Part shown: in pieces, positions 1 to 7,150 of the stretch
Layout of the letters: each line of letters starts with the position of its first letter
Position numbering within the stretch: position 1 is the first letter of the stretch
DNA from: an uncultured Bacteroidales bacterium
GTDB lineage: Bacteria > Bacteroidota > Bacteroidia > Bacteroidales > FEN-979
Reading direction: 5' to 3'
Length of the DNA: 64,000 bases
NCBI GenBank assembly: GCA_903837605.1
Contig: CAILVF010000047.1
Span: 1 to 64,000, forward strand
Program-made: the position numbers and the translations under genes
Notes under the pieces: model-generated
Seen by the model: the letters and a program-made list of their open reading frames with translations, nothing else
Told to the model about the DNA's origin: nothing
The model's database searches: none

Positions 1-332
1 CCAATCTCAAACGAACCATAGTACTGTGTGACAATTTCATTTGTATATGAATAAAATGCTCGTCTTTTTGCATTTACCTCCTTAAGGTCAAGACTCAATT
101 CACCAAATGCTGTTGCATCAGTAAACAGATTGTCAATGAAAGGGCCAATTCCAAGTCCTCCAACAGCAGTTTTACCTACAAATAAAATCGTGTCATCAGA
201 TCTATGAAAATTTTCACCAATAAAATAAATTGATACAGGCTTTCCAAGTGCTCCTTCATTGTTGCATTCTGAACAAATCTGGTTATTGCCGACAGAAATT
301 GATTTGTACATTTCAAAAATTCTGTCTTTCAT
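1..332 (-). CDS. hypothetical protein, N-terminal part (runs off the left edge)
   Basis: An open frame of 110 codons starts at ATG 332-330 and reads leftwards without a stop to the window edge, so the C-terminus is missing. The N-terminal part has a CxxC pair (CSEC, about residues 20-23). It then reads SIYFIGENFH, a run ending ILFVGKTAVGG, and an aromatic-rich tail. No signal peptide or membrane segment is visible. I do not recognise the family; the glycine-rich VGKTAVGG is not a proper Walker A motif. It lies downstream of two other leftward genes and may be read from the same promoter near 1101-1134, although the 100-base gap could hold its own start. Confidence 0.6.
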   Translation of the reverse strand, partial: MKDRIFEMYKSISVGNNQICSECNNEGALGKPVSIYFIGENFHRSDDTILFVGKTAVGGLGIGPFIDNLFTDATAFGELSLDLKEVNAKRRAFYSYTNEIVTQYYGSFEI

Positions 333-432
333 GATTACGAGTTTTGGTTATTTAATTCTTCAATTTTTAAGTAGCTGTCTTGTGGCCGCTCCGCTTTGGC
401 TAACATAAATCAATTAGAAATTGATGTCTTAG

Positions 433-642
433 CTAAATTTTTTCAACATCAAAGTAAGTCTGTGAAAGTAAATTTTTATAATCTATTCCATATTTACTTA
501 AAAAGGCTTTCCGCGCAAGTTTTTGCCCATCCGGATAAAGTAGAGGGGAATTACTGTATACTACTTCAACGCTCATTCCCTTTTCCATTTTAATTCCGCC
601 CCAACTTCCAGTTTGTTTAGCAGTTATCTTATATAGTCCCAT
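433..642 (-). CDS. small protein, DUF6140-like
   Basis: 69 residues. The pattern MGLYKITAKQTG, then MEKGMSVEVV, a middle with NSPLLYPDGQ, and a tail ending YFDVEKI matches what I remember of small Bacteroidota proteins called DUF6140. In those, a short KxEKGMxVxV strand is followed by a helix and a final YxDVEKI strand. There is no signal peptide, so it should be cytosolic. Its function is unknown. It lies 48 bases after the anchored protein at 691-1068 on the same strand and is probably co-transcribed with it. The family assignment is from memory. Confidence 0.6.
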   Translation of the reverse strand: MGLYKITAKQTGSWGGIKMEKGMSVEVVYSNSPLLYPDGQKLARKAFLSKYGIDYKNLLSQTYFDVEKI

Positions 643-690
643 TTTAATAATGTTTAATCTTGCCTACTCTATATATAGTTTTCGGCTTCC

Positions 691-1068
691 CTATTTTTTT
701 GGTTTGATTGAAGTAAGCTTAAAAGCCTTTTTCATAACAAATACCCAATGCCGTTCAGTCACAATATCAGCTTTCCCTTCCAATGTTAGGCCATGCTGAT
801 CTTTAACAACGAAAGTTACTTTTCCCCCTTCGTCTTCTAATTTTGATGAAGAATGTGATTCCACTAAAGTTAATTCCACAATGGAATAATTGCGTGAAAG
901 AAGTTGTTCCCGTGCATATTTCTCAATACTATTCTTTGTCGAACATGACTGATAATAAATCAATCCTCCAACAATGGAAATAACTGCAATTATAAGTAAT
1001 AACCCTTGCCATGGAAATTTATCTTTCCCTTTCTCGGCAGATTCGATGTTGACTTCACTTGTATCCAT
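691..1068 (-). CDS. single-pass membrane protein of unknown function
   Basis: 125 residues. A charged N-terminus of about 18 residues precedes one hydrophobic segment (GLLLIIAVISIVGGLIYY, about residues 22-39), followed by a Cys and a 85-residue soluble domain ending in a lysine-rich tail. The soluble part has alternating beta-type sequence (KVTFVVKD, LTLEGKADIV, HWVFVMKKAF) and may be a small beta-sandwich or cystatin-like fold, but I cannot name it. The start at 1068 is supported by a -7-like box on the minus strand at 1101-1108, which lies in a promoter of the same design as three others nearby. It is divergent from the FtsZ-like gene. Confidence 0.7.
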   Translation of the reverse strand: MDTSEVNIESAEKGKDKFPWQGLLLIIAVISIVGGLIYYQSCSTKNSIEKYAREQLLSRNYSIVELTLVESHSSSKLEDEGGKVTFVVKDQHGLTLEGKADIVTERHWVFVMKKAFKLTSIKPKK

Positions 1069-1100
1069 ATACCTTAATTTAAAACAGTATTAATTGATTT

Positions 1101-1134
1101 CAAAACTAAGCCACTACAACGTCAAACTATGTCG
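1101..1134 (-). promoter_or_regulatory. shared operator/promoter, site 1 (leftward unit)
   Basis: Read on the minus strand: CGACA (1134-1130), five bases, TGACG (1124-1120), eleven bases, then TAGTTTTG (1108-1101), which fits the Bacteroidota -7 box TAnnTTTG. The arms form a 5-N5-5 inverted repeat with one mismatch. Spacing to the -7 box is identical to the sites at 1295, 3799 and 5799. The repeat occupies the place of the -33 element, as a repressor or activator site would. Confidence 0.7.
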
Positions 1135-1294
1135 CAGGTCAATAATATGTAAACAATCGTTCAGAACAAACAAAAGCACAGAGATAGATCAAATATATAA
1201 TATTTTGATTAAAAGACATTCAAATGAAGTAAATATTAGGAAAAAGCAGGAAGCCACCTATGACTTCCAGCGACATATTATAAATTCACAACTG

Positions 1295-1328
1295 CGACAC
1301 AATTTGTCGTAGTCTTGTTTTATCTTTG
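1295..1328 (+). promoter_or_regulatory. shared operator/promoter, site 2 (FtsZ-like gene)
   Basis: CGACA (1295-1299), CAATT, TGTCG (1305-1309), eleven bases, then TATCTTTG (1321-1328). The 5-base arms are perfect, and the repeat extends to a 15-base near-palindrome with one mismatch. It is the best of the four copies. A further loose CGACA lies at 1271-1275. Transcription should start near 1335, giving a very short leader before the ATG at 1346. Confidence 0.75.
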
Positions 1329-1345
1329 TTTTAAACATCCATTAA

Positions 1346-2017
1346 ATGAACAGACGTCATGCCATAAGAACCCTTTCAGCTTTAGTGGCTATGGTTTGTT
1401 TTCCGAAGTTTGAACTCCTTAGTAAGCAGGGACCATTAAAGATTCATTTTATCGGTTTGGGTGGTGCTGGCTGTAATATTATCGAGCATATTCATAAAAA
1501 AGGAATAAAGGCCAGGTATACATGTATCACAAGTCCTGAACGGTCATATCTTCCTGCCGATATTGAATTCATTCCATTTGGTCCTGCCGAGATTGATTAC
1601 CACACATATAAAATGGAGATGAAAGATTATGAAATTTCCAAGGAAATTCAAAATCTGTTTACAAGTAATCTAAAATTTGTTCTTTTCGCTGGTTTTGGCG
1701 GTAATACTGGAACTAATCTGACAAGACAATTGGCTGCAATGTTGCGCCAGAAGAATAAAGAATTCATGGCTATTTATACTATGCCATTTAACTTTGAAGG
1801 GCCAAGTCATAAAGCATTTACATTGAAAGCTAAGCAAGCGATGAATGGCATTTCCAACGTACATTCTTTTGACCTGGAAATAATTCGTCAAAAATATGAA
1901 AATGTGACATTGTATGTCGCATTTCAAAAAGCAGACGAGTATTGTTATCAATTATTCAGAAAAAATATTTTAATGCAATCTTCAGATCCTTCGTTAATAT
2001 ATTCTTTGCCCTTGTGA
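1346..2017 (+). CDS. truncated FtsZ/tubulin-like GTPase-domain protein with twin-arginine N-terminus
   Basis: 223 residues. Three FtsZ landmarks appear in order: the nucleotide-binding T1 loop (GLGGAGCN, residues 37-44), the tubulin signature T4 loop (AGFGGNTGTN, 115-124; FtsZ has GGGTGTG) and the strand with PFNFEG (147-152). A stretch like helix H7 (FQKADEYCYQL) follows, then the protein ends. The T7 catalytic loop and C-terminal domain of FtsZ (usual length above 320) are absent, so self-activated GTP hydrolysis in a normal filament is unlikely. The N-terminus (RR at residues 3-4, then a short hydrophobic SALVAMV) resembles a Tat signal or membrane anchor, which is odd for a GTP-binding protein. 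The start is fixed by the promoter ending at 1328. It is followed three bases later by an acidic small protein. The fold is well supported; the role is unknown. Confidence 0.75.
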   Translation: MNRRHAIRTLSALVAMVCFPKFELLSKQGPLKIHFIGLGGAGCNIIEHIHKKGIKARYTCITSPERSYLPADIEFIPFGPAEIDYHTYKMEMKDYEISKEIQNLFTSNLKFVLFAGFGGNTGTNLTRQLAAMLRQKNKEFMAIYTMPFNFEGPSHKAFTLKAKQAMNGISNVHSFDLEIIRQKYENVTLYVAFQKADEYCYQLFRKNILMQSSDPSLIYSLPL

Positions 2018-2020
2018 CCA

Positions 2021-2275
2021 ATGTTTATAATATGGCTGTATACGAAATCTGTAGGTTTACGATTGAAAAAAAAATATCCGGAATTTCCAACGTTGAAGGA
2101 AGCCATTGATTATGGCGATAAAAGTGGTAGATTTTATACCATTTACGATGATGTAAATTCAAGATGGATTGATTGGCTTGAAATTCATGAAGATGATGCC
2201 AGTGAATGGATCTACAATGAGAATGATTTACTCTGGGAGAAACTGAAAGACGAGGCAGAGGAAGAAGATGATTAA
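2021..2275 (+). CDS. small acidic hypothetical protein
   Basis: 84 residues, beginning three bases after the stop of the FtsZ-like gene, so almost certainly in the same mRNA. It is tryptophan- and acid-rich (SRWIDWLEIHEDD, SEWIYNENDLLWEKL) and ends in a strongly acidic tail. There is no signal peptide; the short hydrophobic start (MFIIWLY) is too brief for a membrane span. I do not recognise it. The acidic, aromatic composition and tight coupling suggest a partner or regulator of the FtsZ-like protein, perhaps a DNA or nucleotide mimic, but that is inference only. Confidence 0.6.
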   Translation: MFIIWLYTKSVGLRLKKKYPEFPTLKEAIDYGDKSGRFYTIYDDVNSRWIDWLEIHEDDASEWIYNENDLLWEKLKDEAEEEDD

Positions 2276-2285
2276 TAATGATGTG

Positions 2286-2306
2286 TGTCGAATATCACTA
2301 TATTTA
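2286..2306 (+). promoter_or_regulatory. possible promoter of the WYL-exonuclease operon
   Basis: TGTCG (2286-2290) is followed eight bases later by TATATTTA (2299-2306), a near match to TAnnTTTG, about 25 bases before the WYL start codon. Only a half-site of the neighbouring operator is present and the spacing differs, so this unit may be controlled differently. Confidence 0.35.
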
Positions 2307-2331
2307 GGTAATACACAAAAACAATAGATTC

Positions 2332-3249
2332 ATGGCAAAACAAGACTATATCATCAGGTATCTCACGATCATCAAGAAGCTGAGAAGAGGCAATGTTGCA
2401 ACATATAAGGAGATGGAAGAATACCTTAAAAAGGAATCGGAATTTTTCGATCGCCCGTTTACGATTTCAACCCGAACCTTCCAGCGCGATCTGAATGAGA
2501 TCCGTTCAATATTCCAGGTGGATATTCAGTATGATTTCTCCCGGCGTGTCTATTACATAGCCGATGACCAGCAATCGGATCTCAATAACAGGATGCTTGA
2601 ATCCATTGATACCATTAATTCCCTGAAAATGGTGAGTGATATTACCAGGTATATGTTTTTTGAAAAGCGTAAATCACAGGGTACCCAACATTTTTATGGA
2701 CTTTTGCACGCTATCAAGAACCGATTCGCCATCAAATTAATCCACCAGAAGTTCTGGGAAGAAGAACCTACCGAACGTTTCGTTGAACCTCTGGCCCTGA
2801 AGGAATCGAAAGGGAGGTGGTATCTTCTGGCCAAGGAACAGCACGGCAGTAAGATTAAATCGTTCGGACTTGACCGTGTGCTGGAATTTGAGATTACGTC
2901 AAAGAAATTTGATTATCCTGCCAGCTTCGACGCTGGAGAGATCTTTAAAAATTGCTTTGGAGTCATCAATCCTGACAATTCAAACCCCGAAGAGATCATA
3001 CTTTCTTTTAACTTCGAGCAGGGAAAATACATTAAAAGCTATCCGATTCATGAATCTCAGACTGTTCTGATCGATAATGAAGATGAATTGCGGATTTCGT
3101 TACGTATGGACATCACCCATGATTTAATCATGGAAATATTGTCGTATGGAGATACCGTTGCTGTTCTTTCCCCAAAAAGTCTTATTGAAGAAGTGGTAAC
3201 AATTCATCAGAATGCAATCTCCAACATGAAAAAGCATGAAGTTTTATAG
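2332..3249 (+). CDS. WYL-domain transcriptional regulator
   Basis: 305 residues. A winged-helix N-terminus (TISTRTFQRDLNEI, about residues 43-56) precedes a WYL domain with the literal W163-Y164-L165 in a GRWYLLAKE context, and a C-terminal WCX-like region. Proteins with this layout sense ligands or nucleic acids through WYL; several (BrxR and CapW types) repress phage-defence operons by binding inverted repeats. There is no signal peptide. Its 3' end overlaps the exonuclease start by 14 bases, so the two are translationally coupled. The 15-base inverted repeats upstream of four surrounding units are the natural candidates for its binding sites. Family assignment is firm; the target sites are inferred. 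Confidence 0.88.
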   Translation: MAKQDYIIRYLTIIKKLRRGNVATYKEMEEYLKKESEFFDRPFTISTRTFQRDLNEIRSIFQVDIQYDFSRRVYYIADDQQSDLNNRMLESIDTINSLKMVSDITRYMFFEKRKSQGTQHFYGLLHAIKNRFAIKLIHQKFWEEEPTERFVEPLALKESKGRWYLLAKEQHGSKIKSFGLDRVLEFEITSKKFDYPASFDAGEIFKNCFGVINPDNSNPEEIILSFNFEQGKYIKSYPIHESQTVLIDNEDELRISLRMDITHDLIMEILSYGDTVAVLSPKSLIEEVVTIHQNAISNMKKHEVL

Positions 3250-3772
3250 TCTGGATGTCGAAACCGCCAACCCCGATCAATCCTCGATCTGTCAGATAGG
3301 AGTAGGTGTTTTTGAAAATGAGACCCTGATTGAAACCTGGAAATCGTATATTGATCCTCAGGACTATTTTCATTGGAGATTTATCGAGATACATGGGATT
3401 ACCCCAAAGATGGTCAAAATGAAACCATCCTTTCCCAAGGTTTATCCCCTTTTAAAGAATATGTTTGAGGATAACATCGTTGTGCATCATTCCCCGTTTG
3501 ACCGGATTGCGTTTCAAAAGGCTTTTATTCGCCATGACTTACATCCTTTCGAAGTTCAATGGCTTGATTCTGTTAAAGTAGCCAGGCATACCTGGGAAGA
3601 ATTTGCTGAAGGAGGATACAATCTTGCTCATCTGGCCTATAGGCTCGACATTCAGTTTCAGCATCATGATGCCCTTGAAGATGCTATAGCTGCCGGGAAA
3701 GTGGTACTTGCCGCTTGCTGTAAATCCCGCTTGACCGTTCGGGATTACCTGGACTTGTTTTCAAATCACTGA
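3236..3772 (+). CDS. DnaQ-like 3'-5' exonuclease (DEDDh)
   Basis: 178 residues, a single RNase T/DnaQ exonuclease domain. All five expected catalytic positions are visible: D7 and E9 (SLDVET), D89 (HHSPFD), H144 and D149 (HHDALEDA). The family removes nucleotides from 3' ends of DNA or RNA with two metal ions. There is no extra domain or BRCT-type tail. The start ATG lies inside the end of the WYL gene (14-base overlap), so expression is coupled. In this setting it could process nucleic acid for a defence complex or produce a signal for the WYL protein; both are inference. Confidence 0.88.
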   Translation: MKFYSLDVETANPDQSSICQIGVGVFENETLIETWKSYIDPQDYFHWRFIEIHGITPKMVKMKPSFPKVYPLLKNMFEDNIVVHHSPFDRIAFQKAFIRHDLHPFEVQWLDSVKVARHTWEEFAEGGYNLAHLAYRLDIQFQHHDALEDAIAAGKVVLAACCKSRLTVRDYLDLFSNH

Positions 3773-3798
3773 CCATCGCATTATTTCTTTTTCGACCA

Positions 3799-3832
3799 CG
3801 ACATGTTTTGGCGTGCTGGCCTTGTATTTTTG
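3799..3832 (+). promoter_or_regulatory. shared operator/promoter, site 3 (AAA+ ATPase unit)
   Basis: CGACA (3799-3803), five bases, TGGCG (3809-3813; one mismatch from a perfect arm), eleven bases, then TATTTTTG (3825-3832). Same spacing as sites 1, 2 and 4. Because the -7 box ends at 3832, the ATG at 3808 lies inside the promoter, and the ATPase must start at 3850. Confidence 0.75.
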
Positions 3833-3849
3833 GACTAAATGAGATTGAT

Positions 3850-5127
3850 ATGAAAAACAAGGTTGATGAAACAAAACAGGTACAGGATATTTTTGAACTT
3901 CTGGAGTACACTTATAACCTTGGTATAGAACGGAAGGAAAAAGCTATTACCACGGTTGAACTCCTTGATAGATTCAAGGAGACTATTTCGGTTTATAATC
4001 ATTTCCCTTTTGTTGAAAAAGTACTTGAGATTGGCCTTAAAAATGAGGATAACTACATGCTTTGCTACTTGTTCTGGAAATATCTTAATGGAATATATAG
4101 TGTTGATCTTGAAACCGCTGTTAATGGAATCTTTGACACGGTGCACAAGCGATTTGCATACCGTAAGGAAATTCTTCAAAACTCGCATCCATTGATTGAC
4201 AAAGGTCTTGTGATGCTGGAATTGAAAAATCCTTTAAGTGATACAACACTTAGGTTGGAAAACAAAACCTTGCAATTATTGAAAACACGGGATCTTGAAC
4301 CTTTTATTATTATAAAGAAGAAGGATAACGTAATTCTTCCTTCTGATATCCATCAAAAGAAACTGGTTTTTAATCCACTTGAAACTGATCATTTGCAAAA
4401 ATTGAATCATGCATTCCAGGATGAAAACCTTCATGCTATTCAAAATAGGTTGGTACAAAAAGGTCTCCCTATCGGTTTCACGGTATTATTCTATGGTGAC
4501 CCTGGCACAGGAAAAACCGAATCTGTTTACCAGTTGGCGCGGCAAACCAAGCGTGAAATCATGCAGGTTGACCTCAGCGAATCAAAAACCAAATGGTTTG
4601 GAGAAAGTGAACGGATGGCCGGAAAGATTTTCACTGATTACTTTTCGTATTCTAAAGATTGTAGGATGCAGCCAATTCTATTGGTTAATGAAGCCGACGG
4701 ACTCTTTTCAAGGCGAAAGGAAGCCGGGACCACATCGGTTGACCAAACCGAGAATACGATACAAAATATTTTTCTGCAGGAACTCGAGACATTTTCAGGC
4801 ATTTTAATCGCTACAACAAACATGGCAGGCAACTTTGACTATGCCTTTGAACGCCGGTTTTTGTATAAAATCAAATTCACAAAACCGGATTGTACATTAA
4901 GAGCCCAGATCTGGAAACATAAACTTCCCGGGTTTTCAAAGAAAGAATATTTAGAGTTGGCCAAAGAATATGATTTCACCGGCGCCCAGATCGACAACAT
5001 TGTTCGCAAACTAGAGATTGAATCAATCCTTGATGGAAGCATTCCGACTTTCTCACAGGTTCTTGCCTGCTGCAATGAAGAATTGATTGAAAAAGCGCAT
5101 TACCGGAAAATAGGATTCAGATCATGA
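3850..5127 (+). CDS. AAA+ ATPase with unknown N-terminal domain
   Basis: 425 residues. About 150 N-terminal residues, mostly helical, match nothing I know. A classic AAA+ module follows: Walker A GDPGTGKT (216-223), a Walker B region reading LLVNEAD (277-283, with Asn where most have Asp before Glu), sensor 1 IATTNMAG, and an arginine-finger-like ERRF (334-337), then a helical lid. The NEAD form also occurs in other SpoVK/FtsH-like ATPases, as far as I remember, so Glu281 can still act. Such proteins remodel or unfold partners as hexamers. The start at 3850 rather than 3808 is forced by the promoter ending at 3832. The gene for a 203-residue protein follows 33 bases later. Confidence 0.82.
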   Translation: MKNKVDETKQVQDIFELLEYTYNLGIERKEKAITTVELLDRFKETISVYNHFPFVEKVLEIGLKNEDNYMLCYLFWKYLNGIYSVDLETAVNGIFDTVHKRFAYRKEILQNSHPLIDKGLVMLELKNPLSDTTLRLENKTLQLLKTRDLEPFIIIKKKDNVILPSDIHQKKLVFNPLETDHLQKLNHAFQDENLHAIQNRLVQKGLPIGFTVLFYGDPGTGKTESVYQLARQTKREIMQVDLSESKTKWFGESERMAGKIFTDYFSYSKDCRMQPILLVNEADGLFSRRKEAGTTSVDQTENTIQNIFLQELETFSGILIATTNMAGNFDYAFERRFLYKIKFTKPDCTLRAQIWKHKLPGFSKKEYLELAKEYDFTGAQIDNIVRKLEIESILDGSIPTFSQVLACCNEELIEKAHYRKIGFRS

Positions 5128-5160
5128 ATACATTCATTCTAACCATATTATGATTATTTT

Positions 5161-5772
5161 ATGAATAAGTACGAAAAGTTGTTTTTAAAACAGGCCCGCT
5201 TAGGGTATTCGCAATTCTTAAATCATTACCATCGTAAAAGCCAGGAAGAGGATTTACGTGATCGTAAACATGCTCTCAATGATGAGTTTGTGTTTTCGGA
5301 AGAGAATGTCAAACGCCTCTCTCATATAAATACTCTGTTGGCCGACAAATCCAAAGCTGCATATGAAATGGCCGAAAAGCTGGAGGGCTATATTTTACCA
5401 GTAATGAAAGATCCTGATACATTCATTTCCGACTATGAAATAGAGTTTAAGGTCTGTTTCTTTGCCGAAAAAAAATATTCGTATATCACAGACTTACAAG
5501 GCAATCCATTTTTTGAATGTGAACCCATATGGTTTTATAAAGCTGACAGGAATGAAACTGAATGCAAAGAACATAAAAATTGGCTCTTTAATGCAGATCA
5601 TACCGAAGGAATCCAGGAAGGGCACCCGTTATACAGCTTTCAGCATAGCTATTTGTTTCACGATTTGATATATCACACCATACTTTCGTACCAGGATATT
5701 GCCGATATCGAAGACATCTGGATCGAAGTCGTTCTTACAGTTCAAAATTTTCAGGAGATTCCGCAACGATGA
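5161..5772 (+). CDS. hypothetical protein encoded with the AAA+ ATPase
   Basis: 203 residues, no signal peptide, no membrane segment and no motif I recognise. The N-terminal half is charged and helical (about residues 20-90). The C-terminal half is rich in aromatic residues (FFECEPIWFYK, SFQHSYLFHDLIYH) and His. It starts 33 bases after the ATPase stop with no promoter between, so it is likely its partner or substrate adaptor. The next gene has its own promoter at 5799-5832. Confidence 0.7.
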   Translation: MNKYEKLFLKQARLGYSQFLNHYHRKSQEEDLRDRKHALNDEFVFSEENVKRLSHINTLLADKSKAAYEMAEKLEGYILPVMKDPDTFISDYEIEFKVCFFAEKKYSYITDLQGNPFFECEPIWFYKADRNETECKEHKNWLFNADHTEGIQEGHPLYSFQHSYLFHDLIYHTILSYQDIADIEDIWIEVVLTVQNFQEIPQR

Positions 5773-5798
5773 TTATAATTGATATTTCCCAAAGACCA

Positions 5799-5832
5799 TG
5801 ACATAGATTGGCGTAACCAGCTCTTATTTTTA
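5799..5832 (+). promoter_or_regulatory. shared operator/promoter, site 4 (zinc-ribbon/DnaA-like unit)
   Basis: TGACA (5799-5803), five bases, TGGCG (5809-5813), eleven bases, then TATTTTTA (5825-5832). It aligns base for base with the site at 3799, sharing GACAT and TTGGCGT. The last base of the -7 box departs from consensus. It precedes the run of genes 5879-7636. Confidence 0.65.
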
Positions 5833-5878
5833 TGCCACTAACAGATTATTCGAGTGGTTTTTATTAAAATTTAAAATT

Positions 5879-6127
5879 ATGGCACTGATCCAATGCCCGG
5901 AATGCGGTAACCAGATGTCCGAAAAAGCAAGAAACTGTCCGAAATGCGCTTATCCTTTGCGACTCAACCAACCAGAACAACCACTGGTTCTGCCAAAACC
6001 AACAGTGATAGTCAAATCAAAAGAAGGCTGCTTCCTTCAAACCCTCAATGTTGGTTGCATTGTCATTGCAGTAATTGCTGTAATCATTGGGTTAATTATT
6101 TTCGTAGGATTTTGCAGTAGATCATAA
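5879..6127 (+). CDS. zinc-ribbon membrane protein
   Basis: 82 residues. An N-terminal zinc ribbon has two Cys pairs (CPEC at 6-9 and CPKC about 14 residues later). A proline-rich linker leads to a C-terminal hydrophobic span (VGCIVIAVIAVIIGLIIFVGF), which would leave the ribbon in the cytosol. Such zinc_ribbon_2-type proteins are common and usually bind protein or nucleic acid. It heads the last transcription unit of the cluster, 47 bases after the -7 box of site 4. Confidence 0.75.
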   Translation: MALIQCPECGNQMSEKARNCPKCAYPLRLNQPEQPLVLPKPTVIVKSKEGCFLQTLNVGCIVIAVIAVIIGLIIFVGFCSRS

Positions 6128-6138
6128 ATTCTCTAACA

Positions 6139-6336
6139 ATGTCATGCACTTATATGTCAAATAACGAGGCTGCATTTATTAAAATTCTGATAGAAGATGA
6201 GCTATTCTTATTTATGAACGGGCGGCTCATTTATAAAAGATGGCTGAAAACAGGTCAATCTTTTGTTTTTGATGTATTTACATATGGCAAGAACACTTAT
6301 GTCAGTATTACTGATCAAACCATTAAACTTAAATGA
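6139..6336 (+). CDS. small hypothetical protein
   Basis: 65 residues from ATG 6139, or 60 if the ATG at 6154 is used. It is a mix of short beta strands (FIKILIEDELFLFMNGRLIY, SFVFDVFTY, TYVSITDQTIKL), like half of a small beta-sandwich. There is no signal peptide. It fits exactly between the zinc-ribbon gene (11 bases before) and the DnaA-like gene (7 bases after), which is the main reason to believe it. I do not recognise it. Confidence 0.5.
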   Translation: MSCTYMSNNEAAFIKILIEDELFLFMNGRLIYKRWLKTGQSFVFDVFTYGKNTYVSITDQTIKLK

Positions 6337-6343
6337 TTTTTTT

Positions 6344-7072
6344 ATGAACGAGAACAGCTTGGATTCAAAATTTATAAACCCTCCATTTTGGCTTGGAAAC
6401 AGATATATGAATTCAGATTTTGTTTTTGATACCTTAATTGAAGGTGATTGTAACAAACTGGCTCGGAAATGTGCTCTCCTGGTTTCAGAAAAGTCGGCAG
6501 TACCCTTGTTCAATCCATTGATTTTATACGGTAGTTCAGGATTAGGGAAAACCCATCTATTACAAGCAATCTTTAAAAACCATAAGGATAAACATGCAAA
6601 GAAAAAAGCTCTTTATCTTCGAGCTCCTGACTTTACAGAAAATTTGGTTCATGCTATAAAACATAACCTAATGGATGAGTTCATTGATCACACAACCAAT
6701 CAGGACATATTGTTACTTGATGATATACAATATTTTGAGCGCCGCGAAAAAACACAAGACATATTTCTTCAGATTATTGATAACCTTCTAGCCAAAGGCA
6801 GTCAGGTTGTCATTTCCTCGTCGATTTTACCCGAATATTTAAGAAGTTATAATGATGGTTTGTTATCGCAACTATTAAAAGGAATGCTTGTAAAATTAGA
6901 AATGCCTGACTCTCAGACAATACTTGAAATTCTTAGATTGAAGGCCCGGCAGTACTCCAAGGAAATTCCCGATGAAATGCTAGCAACACTTCTATCACGA
7001 AAATATGATAGTATTTCGGAAGTCGAGGGCCATTTGAAAATATTGATTGCAGATATCATCTTGAACGAATGA
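6344..7072 (+). CDS. DnaA-like AAA+ ATPase lacking the DNA-binding domain
   Basis: 242 residues from ATG 6344, which lies 7 bases after the preceding stop; upstream ATGs of the same frame lie inside that gene. The protein aligns with domain III of DnaA: an entry strand (FVFDTLIEG, like DnaA FDNFVVG), NPLILYG, Walker A GSSGLGKTH (63-71), Walker B ILLLDDIQYF (122-131), a sensor region with SSSILPEYL, and SEVEGHLKIL near the end (like DnaA RELEGALN). It stops where DnaA domain IV, the box-binding HTH, should begin. It resembles Hda or DnaC-type proteins that use the DnaA fold as a loader, but is not Hda itself. Role within the cluster is unknown. Confidence 0.82.
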   Translation: MNENSLDSKFINPPFWLGNRYMNSDFVFDTLIEGDCNKLARKCALLVSEKSAVPLFNPLILYGSSGLGKTHLLQAIFKNHKDKHAKKKALYLRAPDFTENLVHAIKHNLMDEFIDHTTNQDILLLDDIQYFERREKTQDIFLQIIDNLLAKGSQVVISSSILPEYLRSYNDGLLSQLLKGMLVKLEMPDSQTILEILRLKARQYSKEIPDEMLATLLSRKYDSISEVEGHLKILIADIILNE

Positions 7073-7150
7073 ATTATTCAATCTCCTCTTTTAACGACTA
7101 AAGGAATTATGAAAAGAGATATCCTTACTTTTTCCTAAAATCATTCTCAT

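Noticed and set aside
1094..1312. A 72-codon rightward frame before the FtsZ-like gene
   Set aside because: It covers both operator copies and the divergent promoter region, and the product has no signal or motif.
1346..2017. Cell-division FtsZ
   Set aside because: Far too short, lacks the C-terminal domain and tail, and no division genes are near.
3808..3849. Earlier ATG for the AAA+ ATPase
   Set aside because: It lies within the operator/promoter at 3799-3832.
6344..7072. Plasmid or phage replication initiator, or chromosomal dnaA
   Set aside because: Domain IV, DnaA boxes, AT-rich origin repeats and dnaN are all absent.
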